Positions 6,123 through 6,931 of a stretch of DNA of 6,931 bases are shown piece after piece; the first letter of the stretch is position 1; every line of letters begins with the position of its first letter. This stretch comes from Xenococcus sp039190385 (GTDB lineage Bacteria > Cyanobacteriota > Cyanobacteriia > Cyanobacteriales > Xenococcaceae): the NCBI GenBank assembly GCA_039190385.1, contig JBCCYD010000336.1, positions 1-6,931 of the forward strand, written 5' to 3'. A program made the translations under genes and the position numbers. The notes beneath the pieces are model-generated. The model was not told where the DNA came from, did no database searches, and worked only from the letters and a program-made list of their open reading frames with translations.

Positions 6123-6931
6123 TATGACTTTGGTACCCCTCCAAAGAAACCACTAAACCAGAGGCTACCAAGAGCATCTTCCATCGTATTTCCCTCATCA
6201 AGACGTTCTGCTAATGAGGTAATAGTTGAAACTGCATCTTGTTTTTCCACAATTAGTACAGATTCTTCTTCACCAGTAAATTCATCAATTAAATAGGGAT
6301 TATGGGTTGTGGCAATAATTTGTATGTCTTTGGTTTTAACAATATCCCGCAGCATTTCTACAACTTTTTGGAATAAACGGGGATGTAATCCACGATCAAT
6401 ATCTTCTAATAAAATTAGTTTGGGAGGATTTTCTTGGTGAAGAATTGTCAAAATCATCAGAATTAATTTTGTTCCTTCTGAAAGCTCGGCGACAGAGAAA
6501 GGTTTTTCAATTCCTTTTTCTCGTACTTGTAAAGATTTTTTACCAGGTTCTGATGTCCGAAAACTAAGTTTTTCAATCGAGGGTATATAAAAAATAAGAG
6601 ACTGTTCAATAGCATCAAATAAATCTTCACGATCTCCAGTTTTCAAATTTTCTAAAGTATTAACAATTCCTGCTCCATTAGATGCTATTTCTGCTCGTAT
6701 TTGAATTTTTTCTTCGACTTCTATTGATTTAGGATTAAGATTATATAATCGAGCTTCTGGAATATCAACCATTGCATTATTCTTCATCCAAGCATCGTCA
6801 ATAAAAATCCCATCTTGACATTCCAGAACTTTTCCAAAGTTATTTTTTAAATGTATTTTTTGATTTTTTTGAAAATGGTTGAAATGTTTATTCTTAGCAA
6901 AGCTAAATCGTTTTCCCACAGAAGTAGAAGG
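6122..6931 (-). CDS. AAA/ABC-type ATPase (OLD-like, AAA_21 group), 5' end outside the window
   Basis: C-terminal part of a P-loop ATPase of the ABC/SMC/OLD type. Numbering from the GTG at 6919: NGAGIVNTLENLK at 81-93 matches the region before the helical insert; VAELSEGTKLIL at 143-154 is the ABC signature; KLILLEDIDRGLHP at 167-180 is Walker B with E172 and the D-loop; IIATTHNPYLIDEF at 201-214 is the switch histidine (H206); LGSLWFSGFFGGVP near the end is typical of AAA_21 ATPases. Walker A is absent, yet it must lie N-terminal to all of these. The frame stays open past the GTG to the last base (residues P-S-T-S before it), so the gene continues beyond 6931 and the GTG is most likely an internal valine. 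The stop TAA overlaps the next gene's ATG. Probable role: nucleotide-driven sensor or activator of the TOPRIM-like partner, as in defence systems; a DNA-repair role is the alternative. Confidence 0.85.
   Translation of the reverse strand, partial: PSTSVGKRFSFAKNKHFNHFQKNQKIHLKNNFGKVLECQDGIFIDDAWMKNNAMVDIPEARLYNLNPKSIEVEEKIQIRAEIASNGAGIVNTLENLKTGDREDLFDAIEQSLIFYIPSIEKLSFRTSEPGKKSLQVREKGIEKPFSVAELSEGTKLILMILTILHQENPPKLILLEDIDRGLHPRLFQKVVEMLRDIVKTKDIQIIATTHNPYLIDEFTGEEESVLIVEKQDAVSTITSLAERLDEGNTMEDALGSLWFSGFFGGVPKS

Overview
The window looks like a stretch of cyanobacterial chromosome. The octamer GCGATCGC (HIP1, the over-represented cyanobacterial palindrome) occurs six times (1406, 1618, 2084, 2166, 3911, 5716), where chance predicts well under one in AT-rich DNA. 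The base composition is AT-rich, most starts lack a clear Shine-Dalgarno sequence, and a GC-rich stem-loop block typical of dispersed cyanobacterial repeats lies in one spacer. I cannot name the genus.

Left part (76-2726, minus strand): a two-gene cell-surface polysaccharide unit. A GT-B glycosyltransferase (GT4-like) is followed after 5 nt by a multi-spanning membrane protein resembling Wzy-type O-antigen/oligosaccharide repeat-unit polymerases. The first would add a sugar to a lipid-linked repeat unit and the second would polymerise exported units. The unit may continue to the left, outside the window.

Middle part (2906-5023, plus strand): divergent from the polysaccharide pair across a 179-nt AT-rich spacer that carries a perfect 12-bp palindrome and a consensus -10 hexamer. 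First comes a SAM-dependent methyltransferase with a Trm112/UPF0434-like N-terminal domain. After 168 nt comes a renalase-like FAD/NAD(P) amine-oxidase-fold protein. The methyltransferase could modify a glycan or lipid made by the neighbouring genes, but only position supports that.

A 409-nt non-coding spacer (5024-5432) follows. It contains the GC-rich stem-loop/C-tract block and, at its right end, a small AT-rich hairpin.

Right part (5433-6931, minus strand): an overlapping two-gene module. The upstream gene encodes an ABC/OLD-type AAA ATPase, and its 5' part, which should carry Walker A, lies beyond the right edge. The downstream gene encodes a 229-residue protein with the acidic-residue layout of TOPRIM/DUF4276-like nucleases. 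Stop and start share one base (TAATG). ATPase plus TOPRIM-like partner is the architecture of OLD, PARIS and AbiL-type defence systems, so this pair is the best candidate for an uncharacterised anti-phage or anti-plasmid system. Function is inferred, not shown.
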